Made by a program: the position numbers and the translations under genes. Source: Hoplostethus atlanticus (taxonomy: Eukaryota; Chordata; Actinopteri; Trachichthyiformes; Trachichthyidae). From it: DNA of 64,000 nucleotides. Below the pieces are notes generated by a model. The model was not told the DNA's origin, searched no databases, and was given only the letters and a program-made list of their open reading frames with translations. Positions 1-9,177 of this stretch are shown piece after piece. Every line of letters begins with the position of its first letter. The first letter of the stretch is position 1. Where the stretch lies: contig JAXDDX010000333.1 in NCBI GenBank assembly GCA_034670405.1, forward strand, positions 62,001 to 126,000, in the 5' to 3' direction.

Positions 1-212
1 ACACGTAGAAACACAAAAGTGTTGTTTAAATCGATATAGTCTTCGCTGCTTGCCGATATGTAAAACTCCAAAGGTCCCGTGTCCGTGATGGCCGACAGAG
101 GCGGTATCTCTTGATATGTGGATTTTTCTATTGCCATTTGTGTCATCGGTAGAGTAAAGAGGTCCAATTCACTCTTAACACATTCCTCTGACATACTGTG
201 TAGTAAGGCCAT
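1..212 (-). CDS. Polinton major capsid protein (double jelly-roll), N-terminal part
   Basis: The reverse strand opens with ATG at 212 and reads without a stop to the window edge, 70 codons. The N-terminus (MALLHSMSEECVKSELDLF) and the following stretch ending in a Tyr-Ile-Asp-Leu-Asn-Asn motif match what I know of the metazoan family labelled F54H12.2-like, recognised as the Polinton major capsid protein. The product would form the hexon-like shell of a virion. It starts 14 bp after the stop of the pX-like gene, so the genes are tightly packed. Most of the protein lies outside the window. The frame is too short for an ordinary ORF caller because it is truncated by the edge. Confidence 0.75.
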   Translation of the reverse strand, partial: MALLHSMSEECVKSELDLFTLPMTQMAIEKSTYQEIPPLSAITDTGPLEFYISASSEDYIDLNNTFVFLR

Positions 213-225
213 TTTTCTAATGAAA

Positions 226-669
226 TTAAAATATATCCTTCGCAGTAATCTTACGACCTTTAGGGTTTGATGTTCTTCTTACAGTGACCGACGCTTTATT
301 TGATTTCTTGCGTCTTTTAGAATTATGGGCCCGCCCACGGCTGTGTGGCGGGAATTTAATTGGTCTTTTAACGACGGCGACCATGCCCGACCCATCCTGC
401 TGTTGCATTCTGTGTCTTGTGGCGGCGTTTGCTATATTAGCGAACACATCGCTAGCAATGTTTTTGGCGGCAGATTTTAGATGTGGTTTAGCGATGGTCA
501 GGCCTTTTTTGAATAGAGGGAGTGCCATTCTGAATAGACTGCGGAACATGCCGCCAAGCCCTGCTCCATACTGTGTACTGGTGCCGTAATATCCCGGAAG
601 AGCACTTCCAGCTTGATTCAAATAATACGCTGTGTATCTGTCGGCATCATAGCGCGGACTGGATACCAT
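226..669 (-). CDS. pX/pVI-like basic virion protein of Polinton
   Basis: A 147-residue product. The N-terminal third is Tyr- and Gly-rich (a YGTSTQYGAGLGG stretch near residues 28-40). A hydrophobic/basic amphipathic segment follows at about 41-80 (MFRSLFRMALPLFKKG). The C-terminal third is strongly Lys/Arg-rich (SKRRKKSNK near residue 120). This arrangement is that of the adenovirus pX/pVI-like core or membrane-active proteins described in adintoviruses and Polintons. Its place between the minor and major capsid genes fits a virion component. No catalytic domain is visible. The assignment rests on composition and gene order rather than strong sequence identity, so another small virion protein is possible. 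Confidence 0.6.
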   Translation of the reverse strand: MVSSPRYDADRYTAYYLNQAGSALPGYYGTSTQYGAGLGGMFRSLFRMALPLFKKGLTIAKPHLKSAAKNIASDVFANIANAATRHRMQQQDGSGMVAVVKRPIKFPPHSRGRAHNSKRRKKSNKASVTVRRTSNPKGRKITAKDIF

Positions 670-678
670 TTTGACTGT

Positions 679-1491
679 CTATAGTCTCTGTCTAATAGGT
701 CTAAAGTGTAGTTTGATGATGACTTTTCCGTAGGTGAATGGAATTGGTTGGTTCTGGTCTGTCTTTAGACTGATCTCGATGTCGCCGATAGTAGATTTGG
801 AGAGAGGCACGTAGTGTGGCTTGTCAAACATCAGAATGGGGTGTTTCTTACGCGTGTCTGTAATATTAATACTTCGGAGGAGGGGAACGTGGCTATCTCC
901 AACGATCTGATAATCGACTATGTCTGTGTAAATAAACATGTTGTAACATCCTCCATGGATATCAGCCGGGTGTTTTGCGTAATAGACTGCGTCAGACGGC
1001 TTACCAGGCGTCTGTAGCCCAAAGAAAGTAACTCCGGGTGTGAATCCAAGAATATGAGCCAGCTGTCCCTGAAATGCAATGCCTATATTTTGGTCTCCGG
1101 ATAGACCCACATAGTTTCTAATGCTGTCATATTGTAGTTGTATTCTAAAGCTTCCGTTTTGAGTAATAGCCGAATTTAATTCTTCTAGGATCCTGGATAT
1201 ACCGTCATAATGTCCCACTGGTATAGATATAGTGTCTAAACTTTGCGTTTTAATATCGATCATACTCGCTTTGGCCTCATGCTCTGAAAAACTGTTCCAT
1301 GTGCCGGGGTATTGAACTTCGATGACCCCTACTTCATACGCATCCTTGAGATTTATAGTCTTAGCTAATTTTGTTCTATAATTCCATATCTTATTCTGGG
1401 GATAAACTGAAGATGACGCATTACTGGGTAATGTCACAAAAAAACCCTCGTTGGTCATATTAGCGGATAGGTGCTTACACCTACTCTGCAC
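679..1491 (-). CDS. Polinton minor capsid (penton-like, single jelly-roll) protein
   Basis: An open frame of 270 residues. The segment from Met12 onward (MTNEGFFVTLPSNASSSVYP) resembles the start of Polinton minor capsid proteins, so the true start may be at about 1458 rather than 1491. The frame continues with the family's NKIWNYRTKLAKTINL region and a beta-rich body without low complexity. It ends just before a C-terminal PFTYGKVIIKLHFR strand. In Polintons this protein is predicted to be the penton at capsid vertices. The gene lies 9 bp upstream of the pX-like gene and 23 bp downstream of the integrase stop, consistent with a compact late-gene block. Confidence 0.75.
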   Translation of the reverse strand: MQSRCKHLSANMTNEGFFVTLPSNASSSVYPQNKIWNYRTKLAKTINLKDAYEVGVIEVQYPGTWNSFSEHEAKASMIDIKTQSLDTISIPVGHYDGISRILEELNSAITQNGSFRIQLQYDSIRNYVGLSGDQNIGIAFQGQLAHILGFTPGVTFFGLQTPGKPSDAVYYAKHPADIHGGCYNMFIYTDIVDYQIVGDSHVPLLRSINITDTRKKHPILMFDKPHYVPLSKSTIGDIEISLKTDQNQPIPFTYGKVIIKLHFRPIRQRL

Positions 1492-1514
1492 AATGTAGAA
1501 TGATGTTTATGTGT

Positions 1515-2588
1515 TTAAGCATTAGATATGTGACTCTCTGAAACCCAGGAGTTGAATTTGTCGGGCCATCCTAGCCATTTAACCAGCATCGTTTTTCTAC
1601 GCCCCTGTCTTTTTCTAGCCAATATCTTTTCTATCTTAAACACTTTGTTTTTACCGATGATTACTTGTTGCAACTCTTTCTCATAAAAAGTACCCTGTAA
1701 CACATCTCCTGCGTGGTCTTTTAATATGTAGACGGGGGGTCGGCGTGCTAAACGCTGGGTTATTGTAAAATATTCATCTGTAAAAGTCTGTTCATATCCT
1801 TTTCGAAAAGCACCGCGAAGCTTTGAAATTCTAACGGTGTCGCCCAGATCAAACTTAAATTCAACAGGTGATTCGGGCTTTGTTTTGTATAGATTGTTAA
1901 ACACATCTTTCTCATTGTCTTGATTCACTTGATCAGGAGACATTTTGATCGATCTATGATAAGTGCTGTTGTAGCTCAACACCATATCCTGCAGTTTATC
2001 TACATAACGATGTGAATTAACCGCCGTTAAATATCTCCACATACGAGTTTTTAGAGTCCTGTTGAAGCGTTCCACCACACTAGCCTTGGTCTCGTTTGAC
2101 GTTGAGAAATGCTTAATATTATACGTTTCCATCAGTCCTTGGAACGACTTATTATAAAATTCTTTTCCGGCGTCTGTTTGTAGTTTCTTGGGTACACGGC
2201 CATGTGTTAGAATGTCACGAAAAGCCTTGGTCACATTATTCCCGGTCTTAGAAGTCAGACAGCGAACCCATGCGTATTTTGAAAAGACGTCGATGACTGT
2301 CAAAATATAACGCACACCATCGTTTGCATCTGAATACTGACCCATTTCCACCAAGTCTGCCTGAAACTGTCCATCTATCCCGTTAACTAGAACCCTATTC
2401 CTCTTAAAGTTTTTGAATAGCGGTGCATGTAATGTATAAGCATCTTGTTTAAATAACCATTTCTTTATATCTTGTAGAGGTGGAGCCACGCCGATATTTT
2501 CTTTTACAGCGGTGTGTAATTTGCTAATACCTCCAAATGACCCTGGGTTTGCAGGGTCATAATAAATTTTCTCTAAGGTACTATCCAT
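1515..2588 (-). CDS. Polinton integrase with C-terminal chromodomain
   Basis: A 357-residue retroviral-type integrase that would join the element's ends to host DNA. The RNase-H-fold core carries the catalytic triad: Asp78 (FQADLVEMGQ), Asp139 (LQTDAGKEFY) and Glu173 (ASVVERFNRTLK). There are 33 residues between the second Asp and the Glu. An SH3-like region follows at about 240-300. A chromodomain-like tail occupies residues 314-357 (FKIEKILARKRQG then VKWLGWPDKFNSW), a feature of Polinton and chromovirus integrases that can bias insertion towards marked chromatin. All three acidic residues and the chromodomain aromatics are present and there is no break, so the enzyme looks functional in sequence. 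The gene is the second one from the outer end of the element. Confidence 0.92.
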   Translation of the reverse strand: MDSTLEKIYYDPANPGSFGGISKLHTAVKENIGVAPPLQDIKKWLFKQDAYTLHAPLFKNFKRNRVLVNGIDGQFQADLVEMGQYSDANDGVRYILTVIDVFSKYAWVRCLTSKTGNNVTKAFRDILTHGRVPKKLQTDAGKEFYNKSFQGLMETYNIKHFSTSNETKASVVERFNRTLKTRMWRYLTAVNSHRYVDKLQDMVLSYNSTYHRSIKMSPDQVNQDNEKDVFNNLYKTKPESPVEFKFDLGDTVRISKLRGAFRKGYEQTFTDEYFTITQRLARRPPVYILKDHAGDVLQGTFYEKELQQVIIGKNKVFKIEKILARKRQGRRKTMLVKWLGWPDKFNSWVSESHISNA

Positions 2589-2843
2589 GGGTGATGCCGT
2601 AAACCAAATGAGAAGAGAATGGGAGTCAAACAGTCTTTATGTTATGGAATGGGTCATTTTATTTTTACATGTTTTGTTTTTGCTCATACATCAACATACA
2701 TGTACAAATAGATACATAGACACCCAATCTTATTCACAATATCGATACCCCATACATGATTATTGAAATAAAAAATAATAAAAAATAGATATATGGTTTG
2801 TTGTCACAGTCAGCTGTATTCGCCGTTTCGTTCATTCAGTTCT
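2589..2843. other. AT-rich gap between integrase and orphan gene
   Basis: 255 bp, AT-rich, with no coding frame. It lies upstream of the integrase start on the minus strand and could contain its promoter, but no convincing motif was seen. Confidence 0.4.
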
Positions 2844-3695
2844 CTAGAAGGACACCACCCAGCTCTGTACAGCTTCAAAGATGTTAGATTCATTGGCAGG
2901 GGTGATGAGTTTTTCTTTTATCTCAACCAGTTTCTTGTCAATGTCGCTCTCTGCTTGTAGCTCGACAGCCACTGTTTCAGCCACACCAAGAATCTTGTCA
3001 GGTGTTGTATATATATTCAGAGTGCGCCCTAAAACTTGTATTAATATTTCTAAGAAAGACTTTGTAAATAGCTTATCACATACTTTGTCAGTAAAGTAAT
3101 AGGCTGGTACTCCATATACACAGGTATGCCTTCTTTGGCTAGGGTGGTTTGTTTGACAACCCCAACAGTCTTGCTCCAGCTTTGTATTAAGAAGCTTTTC
3201 GATACATATGCATGTAGTGGCCTTTAAAAGATCTACAGCCTCTGAAGGTAGACGCGGGGACAAGTCTTGAGCAGGCCCTCCAACATCTGTCTTCGCTTGA
3301 CCTGTTTGCTCAGCAACGTCGATCCCGTTCATATCTTCTTCCACTTCTCTGAGGAATGTGAGGTTCTGTCGGCCTAGATATTCATCATGTCCACACAGCC
3401 ATGGCTTATTTTCTTTATCTTCATCATCATGTCCTTCATATCCATCACCTCTTGCTGTCTCATCTTGCGGTAGTTTCTTGTTGAACAACTGCTTGCAACA
3501 TACCCACGGATCATCGCTAGTCAGACGCCGGGGTTTGATTCTTCTGACGGGCGCAATCGGTGCGACCACCGGCACATCATCGTATCGGTTCTCAGGGTCC
3601 GGGCTCTGATAGCTCAAGCTACCCGACATGGGTTGATCCTCGATGGGTTGTGAGGGTGTTGGAGAGGCGGCCATAGCGGATGGTATTGCTTCCAA
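2844..3695 (-). CDS. Orphan Polinton protein with Cys/His motif
   Basis: A 283-residue open frame and the outermost gene of the element. The first 60 residues are Pro/Ser-rich and probably disordered. A basic patch and a DDPWVCCKQLF segment come next, followed by a Gly/Asp/Glu-rich linker. The conserved-looking part is the C-terminal half: a Cys-Ile-Cys near residue 163, then CWGCQTNHPSQRRHTC with possible zinc ligands CxxC, His and HxC, followed by a predicted helical tail. I do not recognise a named domain. Short Cys/His motifs containing Pro-Ser-Gln occur, as I recall, in accessory proteins of fish Polintons. A second Met at residue 8 could be the start. The function is unknown; a regulatory or early role would fit its outer position. 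Confidence 0.6.
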   Translation of the reverse strand: MEAIPSAMAASPTPSQPIEDQPMSGSLSYQSPDPENRYDDVPVVAPIAPVRRIKPRRLTSDDPWVCCKQLFNKKLPQDETARGDGYEGHDDEDKENKPWLCGHDEYLGRQNLTFLREVEEDMNGIDVAEQTGQAKTDVGGPAQDLSPRLPSEAVDLLKATTCICIEKLLNTKLEQDCWGCQTNHPSQRRHTCVYGVPAYYFTDKVCDKLFTKSFLEILIQVLGRTLNIYTTPDKILGVAETVAVELQAESDIDKKLVEIKEKLITPANESNIFEAVQSWVVSF

Positions 3696-4260
3696 AATGA
3701 GCTTCCAAATGATGACGCCATTAGTCTCCGTCTCCGTATTTAACCTTTTTTTAAATCCCGCCTCTTTTTTTTTTTCTTTTTCTCTTTTTCTTTTTCAACC
3801 TTCCGGTCGAAAATACGCTTCTGATCAATAGGATCATAAAACAAAAACACTTTCCCATAGCACTCCAGATGTCACACACCCCCAATGCCCCTCAGTTGGT
3901 CAATACCCCCCTTTCAGGATCAAAAGCACAAATGAATGACGCTTCCACCCACACACCCGGAAATACCTCATCATTAGGATCATTAAATAATTAAAAGGTC
4001 ACAACATGACACATCACACTGGGCATCATTCAAAGCTGACACATTACTGACAGGCTGTCAATCAAAACTGTCAACTTTGACAAGCTGTCAATCAAAAGGA
4101 CGTCAATAGGGCATCCATCAAAACTGTCAAATACTGACAAGCTGTCAATCAAAACTGTCAAATACTGACAAGCTGTCAATCAAAACTGTCAACTTTGACA
4201 AGCTGTCAATCAATCAAATGGGGTCAAAGGTCAATCCATCAAACTTTTTGACAGGAGGCG
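3696..4260. other. Outer terminal region of the Polinton with a short minisatellite
   Basis: No coding frame. A T-rich tract at 3768-3798 is followed by unique sequence and then a tandem repeat at 4041-4216. This is where the terminal inverted repeat should lie, but its partner is outside the window. Confidence 0.4.
4041..4216. repeat. Imperfect 30-31 bp tandem repeat
   Basis: The core GCTGTCAATCAAAACTGTCA recurs with linkers reading ACTTTGACAA or AATACTGACAA. Whole or partial copies start at about 4054, 4084, 4140, 4171 and 4201. The unit contains TGACA and TGTCA, which are each other's inverse, so single strands could fold. Confidence 0.8.
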
Positions 4261-4399
4261 GTACATATTAACTACTACTGTTCTTGCGTTGCAGCGCTTT
4301 ACTTAGATGTATTTTATATGGTCTATTGGTGAAGTAGCATTAATCACTATGAGGGGGGGGCGTAAATTTTGTCAGTATGACGTCTTAGACCACTGAGCC

Positions 4400-4890
<491 letters not shown>

Positions 4891-5708
4891 CCTCACGGCC
4901 GGCCCTGGGCATAGCCTGTATAGGTGGTTGCCATGGGTGACATCCATCTCTAGGGGCGCCAAATCAAGAAGAAAAAAAAACTAGTGCCCCATACAAAATA
5001 CAAAAATATACACTAGCAAAATCACACATACAATCACTCACTAATAATTAAATAGGGCGCCAGCGTTCAAAATGTGCTACGCCGACTGTAGTGGCTTTAA
5101 AAACACTTTTAGCCACTGCCCTAGCAGGAGTGAAGTTCAGCTTCAACGCACCACTGTGCACAACAAACGCACCTGTTTCCTTTGCTTGCTATCGCCCCGT
5201 AGATGTCGATTCTCAGGTGGCTCCGGAGGGTTGATGAATAACAAAGTTGCACAAATAGAAGTATGCTGTGTATGTGTGTGTGTGTCAAAAAGGGGTGCAT
5301 CAAAAGGGCGATCAAAAAATGTTTCAGTATCAAACAAACAAAAGGGTTCAGTAGCAATGTGTGTGGTTGAAAAACTGTCTCGCCTTCACGCTCACTAGGA
5401 CGCCGTTTTTCAAACTAAAAAACACTTCCTCATATGGCGTCTTGCGTCCGCTTACGTAAGGTGGAGCTAAGGGGCAAGGGCCAATCAAACTAAGTACTCA
5501 AAACTCAAACTCAAAAAGGGGGTTGGCTTCATAAAGTTTGATAAATCATAAAACTCTGCTCTTGTCAACAACTTAAATGATTTGGCTCCGACACCGACTA
5601 CATACTACTAGGCAATCAAGTCATCATGTATGGGAATGTCTGCTCTGTTTGTGGGGGGATGGGTGACTCACCGACTCTACCTGGCTGGCTGGCAGCGGAC
5701 GTGACGCC
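4891..5708. other. Unassigned repeat-like DNA
   Basis: No gene recognised. It contains two GGCGCC sites (about 4954 and 5056), a short GT run at 5271-5285 and GC-rich DNA near 5650-5705 that resembles the internal promoter of a hAT-like element. Short open frames here have no recognisable content. Confidence 0.35.
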
Positions 5709-6589
5709 ATGTCAAAAAGGACAAAACATTCTGGTGCTCAGCGGAGAAGAGGAGGAAAAAAGAGGCAAAGAAAGAGGTATGACATTTTTTGATATAAACT
5801 AAATTTTGGCTTAAATAAAGAAAAATAGCCTACTTAAGCCATGATGGAGGACTGAGTTTATTAGTGCGGGGGATGGGGGATGGCAGCTAGCTAGCGCAAC
5901 ACGGACAATCACAGCATGATTCATAACAGGACAACTGATGAAATGGGAGGGAGGGAGAGCATTAAAAATAGTGATTACGGGTAATCCATCCCTTATTGTT
6001 GTCCATAGCTACTTTTGCTGCTGTTTTGAATAGTGTTGAACTAGTTTTGAACTTTCATGATTGATTGATTGATGATAGATCACCATGATGGATAGTTTAC
6101 CATGATTGATATTTGATTAGCACTGACCACATTATCATTATCGTATTTCCTTTGACTGAATTCTCATTGCATTTTCTACCTATCTTAAAGGCTTAACCAT
6201 AGCTATTTGAAATAATAACAGTATAATATTATATTATAGTAATATTATAATACATTATAATAGTTCTAGGTCAAATACACTGAAGGCCTTTCTGAAAGCC
6301 ATTTATGAGAGAAACAGAACAAATAGCGATGAAAATAACTAGCTATAGGTTATATTTGTTGAGTTAAGAGAAATTACTGTAAATGGTTACTGTGTAATTC
6401 ATAATATTAACACCATTTTTTTAGATGTACTTTTGAAATATTTTGGCCCACCCTGGTGATAGTGCACTCAGCAGCCTGCCATCAACCTCATGTGAATATC
6501 CTGATTATAGTGCAACCACCCTCCCATCAACCTCTTCAAACCTCACACCTATATTTGCTGATGATGCAACATCCACTGTCTGGAGCAGG
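5709..6589 (+). pseudogene. Possible hAT/ZMYM1-like transposase N-terminal exons
   Basis: ATG at 5709 opens a Lys/Arg-rich peptide (MSKRTKHSGAQRRRGGKKRQ) that ends at a good donor, AG|GTATGA, after 5776. It resembles the N-termini of hAT-derived fish proteins of the type KxKxSGAQKRK. A second candidate exon at about 6440-6588 is Ser/Thr/Pro-rich (DSALSSLPSTSCEYPD) and ends AG|GTGAGT. It contains an internal duplication of about 45 bp. No transposase core follows before the retroviral relic at 6637, so the element would be truncated. The link between the exons is inferred from splice sites and orientation only. Confidence 0.35.
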
Positions 6590-6636
6590 TGAGTACAGCA
6601 CATTTTTCCATACCAGCTTCTGTATTTTAGTTTAGT

Positions 6637-7165
6637 TTAGTTTTTATTTAGTACCCCAGCTTTCAAAAGTCCCTTGATTGTGTTTTCAATTCCAGCCTCT
6701 GCTTCAGGTTTGAGAGAATATTGATTTCTCCAGGGGGGTCTGCACCCTGGATTTAGTCTGAATTCTACTGGTTGTGCTGACTTAATGAGTCCCACGTCTG
6801 TGTCATGTTGTGACCATAGATTAGCGGGAACTGTGGCCAGCATTTCTTCTTTCAAATCCATCTTTTGATTTACACAGCTTTATGACCTGTGGATGTGCTA
6901 TCCCTGAGCCAGATATCATTATCTTAATGTAATTTTTGTCTATGCTATGCCATACTAATGGACACTGTGTGGGCTCGTATTTAGCTTGACTAGCTTCCCT
7001 CATCATTGGCCCTAAGTGTTTAGATTCAAACCCTGGGTTTACAAGGAGTGTTATGTGCGGATGGCTATTTGCTATTGAAAACTCTTTCTGCAAATAGGAA
7101 GAATCTTCTACCATCATGGCTGCTCCCTGTCTCCCCAGGATGATTGCGCCTGAGTCTAACTGCAC
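6637..7165 (-). pseudogene. ERV pro/pol linker and reverse transcriptase start
   Basis: Two overlapping minus-strand frames (7165-6821 and 6861-6637) carry the linker that precedes RT in fish ERVs (a HITLLVNPGFESKHLGPMM segment) and then the RT entry: LWSQHDTDVGLIKSAQPVEF followed by a QYSLKPEAEAGIENTIKGLL segment. The pattern TDVGL then KPEA then LLKAGVL is typical of retroviral RT N-termini. The frame shifts at the 6861-6821 overlap. The sequence leaves the family at about 6637, before the polymerase palm with its YxDD site, so no catalytic site is present. Confidence 0.7.
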
Positions 7166-7182
7166 CTGCTTGGGTTGCTCTG

Positions 7183-7895
7183 CTAACCATTGCTGAGCTT
7201 TTTCCCTGCAGTCAGTTGTTGTTGGATGAGCTTCCTCCTGGCTTCCTCGTCTTCTCTTTTCTGTCTTTGAAGTTGACTTCTGTGTTTGGTTACCGTATGC
7301 ACAATATTGTCAGTGAATTGTGTGAATGGCATATTGTACAAACCGACCACTTCTGTCATTCTGCTCTGTGCTTGTTGTGGCAGGCCCTCTACTATTGCTT
7401 TTCTGAGAGCTGCCTGATGGAATGCATCAGCTTCTGGATCTGAGCCTATTTGTCTTATCCAGTCTTTTCCGGTCTGATGTACATACGCTTGGGGACTTTC
7501 ATCATCTTTCAATGGAGTCGTTTTGATGGAGTCTGGGTGGATTCTGCTGGGGAAACGTTGCCTGAGCGCTGTCCACAATTTGTTGCGATGCTTATTGAAC
7601 AGATCACTGTCATGTCCTTGTGTGGCCACACAGTTGGCCATTTCTGCAGCCATCAGGAGTTCCTCCATCTCATTTTTCCCCAGTGTCTTCCCCAATAATG
7701 CTTTCACATCTCCTATTGCCAGAACCGTGGCAATTGTTTCATCCTTGAATGAATGTATCCATGCATTGGCTCCCTCATGGATGTTGGGAAGGCGTCTCAT
7801 TAACCCCTCCATGTCCATGGTCCGTCATGGAGTGTAGTTGAGGTTTTGTCCTTTCGCCACCAGGGGGCACTGTGTTGTGGGCTGGGCCATCCCAT
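7183..7895 (-). pseudogene. ERV gag, capsid region
   Basis: A 211-residue frame from 7818 reads as the capsid part of Gag. It is helical and contains an ANAWIHSFKDETIATVLAIG segment near the start, LWTALRQRFPSRIHPDSIK in the middle, and an Arg/Lys/Gln-rich C-terminus (QRQKREDEEARRKL) like a nucleocapsid-linker. It has no zinc knuckle. Upstream codons remain open to about 7880, where a MITE interrupts gag; the N-terminal half resumes at about 8400. The pro/pol frame follows 18 bp after its stop. Confidence 0.6.
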
Positions 7896-8335
7896 GACGT
7901 CACCATTTACATTACAGTCATTTAGCAGACACTTTTATCCAAAGCGACTTACAATAAGTGCATTCAACATAGGTAGGCAAGAAAACTACTAGTCACCAGA
8001 AATCGTAAGTGCATTTCCTTCCTAAACAAGCAACTAAGAGCATAACTAGTGTTAAGGTAAGAGTGCAATAAGTTAGCAACCTACTTTTTCTTAAACAAAT
8101 GAGACAAATAAGAAAATCAAATAAACAAGAGCTAAGACAAATAAGTGAATCAAATAAACAAGAGCTAAGACAAATAAGTGTATCAAATAAACAAGACCCA
8201 ATAAACAAGAGCTCAAATAATTGACGACAAATAGGCAAGGCTAAGAGGAAGGGTCAGGGTAGTGTTTCTTGAAGAGGTGGGTTTTCAGCCTGCGGCGAAA
8301 GATGGGCAGCGACTCAGCTGTCCTGACATCAGCAT
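7895..8335. mobile_element. MITE-like repeat inserted in ERV gag
   Basis: Starts with TTTACATTACAGTCATTTAG and includes ACTTACAATAAGTGCATTCA. It is AT-rich in the middle with AAACAAGAGCTAAGACAAAT-type short repeats, and ends in a GGTGGGTTTTCAGCCTGCGG segment. The same element occurs at 45893-46197. I know it as a common dispersed fish repeat. Target duplications could not be fixed. Confidence 0.75.
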
Positions 8336-8400
8336 GATCTCACCGCTCATGTTTCCTCTTTCCACTCCTCCCATCGCTCCATCCTCCATCTGTGAGCTGG

Positions 8401-9177
8401 TTAGGGCCTCTGTCTGGGGCCCCCACCCCTCCCCTCCCTTACTACTCTCTCTTCAGTGGCTTCCCTTAGTGTTTTTTTCTTTTGACTCTTTCCGACCGCT
8501 CCTTGTTCGGTGTATTCTCTGTATGTCACACCCAGCTTGCCTAGTTGCTCCTCTATCATTCCTATTTCGTTTTCAATTCCTCTCTCACGTTCTCCTTTCT
8601 CTGCACAGCTGCTTTGCCTTCTTCCTTCTCCAGCCATAATTCTTCTCCGTACCTCTTCAGCTGGTTTACGCACTGGCATTTGGATAGAGTACGGAGGTGG
8701 GGCTGGAGTTGACTTTGGCCTTTCTTTCAACACCCTCTTGACATGCTTTTTCATTGCTTCTCTAAGTCTCTGTCCCTGAGCTTTAACACTTCTAGCTCTC
8801 TTTCCCTCTTACTCTGCCTCTTTTTGCCTTTGGATTTATGATTTTTAATCAGAATCTCCATTTCCTCACATTGCTCCACGTCAAATGTTCCCTCCTCTGG
8901 CCATGGGTTAGGGTTTCCCTTCGTTCTTTGATTCCACTTTTTTGAGCATTTCTGCACTTCATCTGCTATCAGGGGACACTGCTGAGCTATCACCCCTACT
9001 GCTGATGATGGTTTCCCGTCCATTTTCCTGACACTGTGGGTGCTTCCTATATGTTCCTACTGTACAATCCTCTGTGTATGTATGTGTTATATGTCCTACT
9101 GTGATTCCTATTTTCTCCGCTTCTACAGTTTTCCTCAGTCGCTCCGGCACACTATATATCAATTTCAAAAGACACAC
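8401..9177 (-). pseudogene. ERV gag, matrix region with PPPY late domain
   Basis: Three overlapping minus-strand frames (9177-8959, 9023-8751, 8754-8401) look like the N-terminal part of Gag broken by frameshifts. The first includes KTVEAEKIGITVGHI. The second starts MDGKPSSAVGVIAQQCPLIA and is rich in charged residues. The third contains STPAPPPYSIQMP, a PPxY late-domain motif used by retroviral Gag to recruit Nedd4-type ligases for budding. Which Met was the original start cannot be decided, since the first frame also has Gag-like content. Confidence 0.55.

Larger units (their letters stand above)
1..4260 (-). mobile_element. Polinton/Maverick (adintovirus-like) element, one end
   Basis: Five co-oriented minus-strand open frames follow each other from an outer terminal region inwards: an orphan Cys/His protein, a retroviral-type integrase with C-terminal chromodomain, a penton-like minor capsid protein, a pX-like basic protein and the start of the double-jelly-roll major capsid protein. 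This gene set is characteristic of Polintons and adintoviruses. The element continues past the left edge, where PolB, the packaging ATPase and the protease would be expected. No frame is broken, unlike every other element in this window. The outer limit near 4260 is a guess: the partner terminal inverted repeat is outside the window, so neither the repeat nor the 6-bp target duplication can be checked. Confidence 0.85.

Noticed and set aside
284-589. Plus-strand frame inside the pX-like gene
   Set aside because: Shadow of the minus-strand coding frame, which has the expected composition and gene context.
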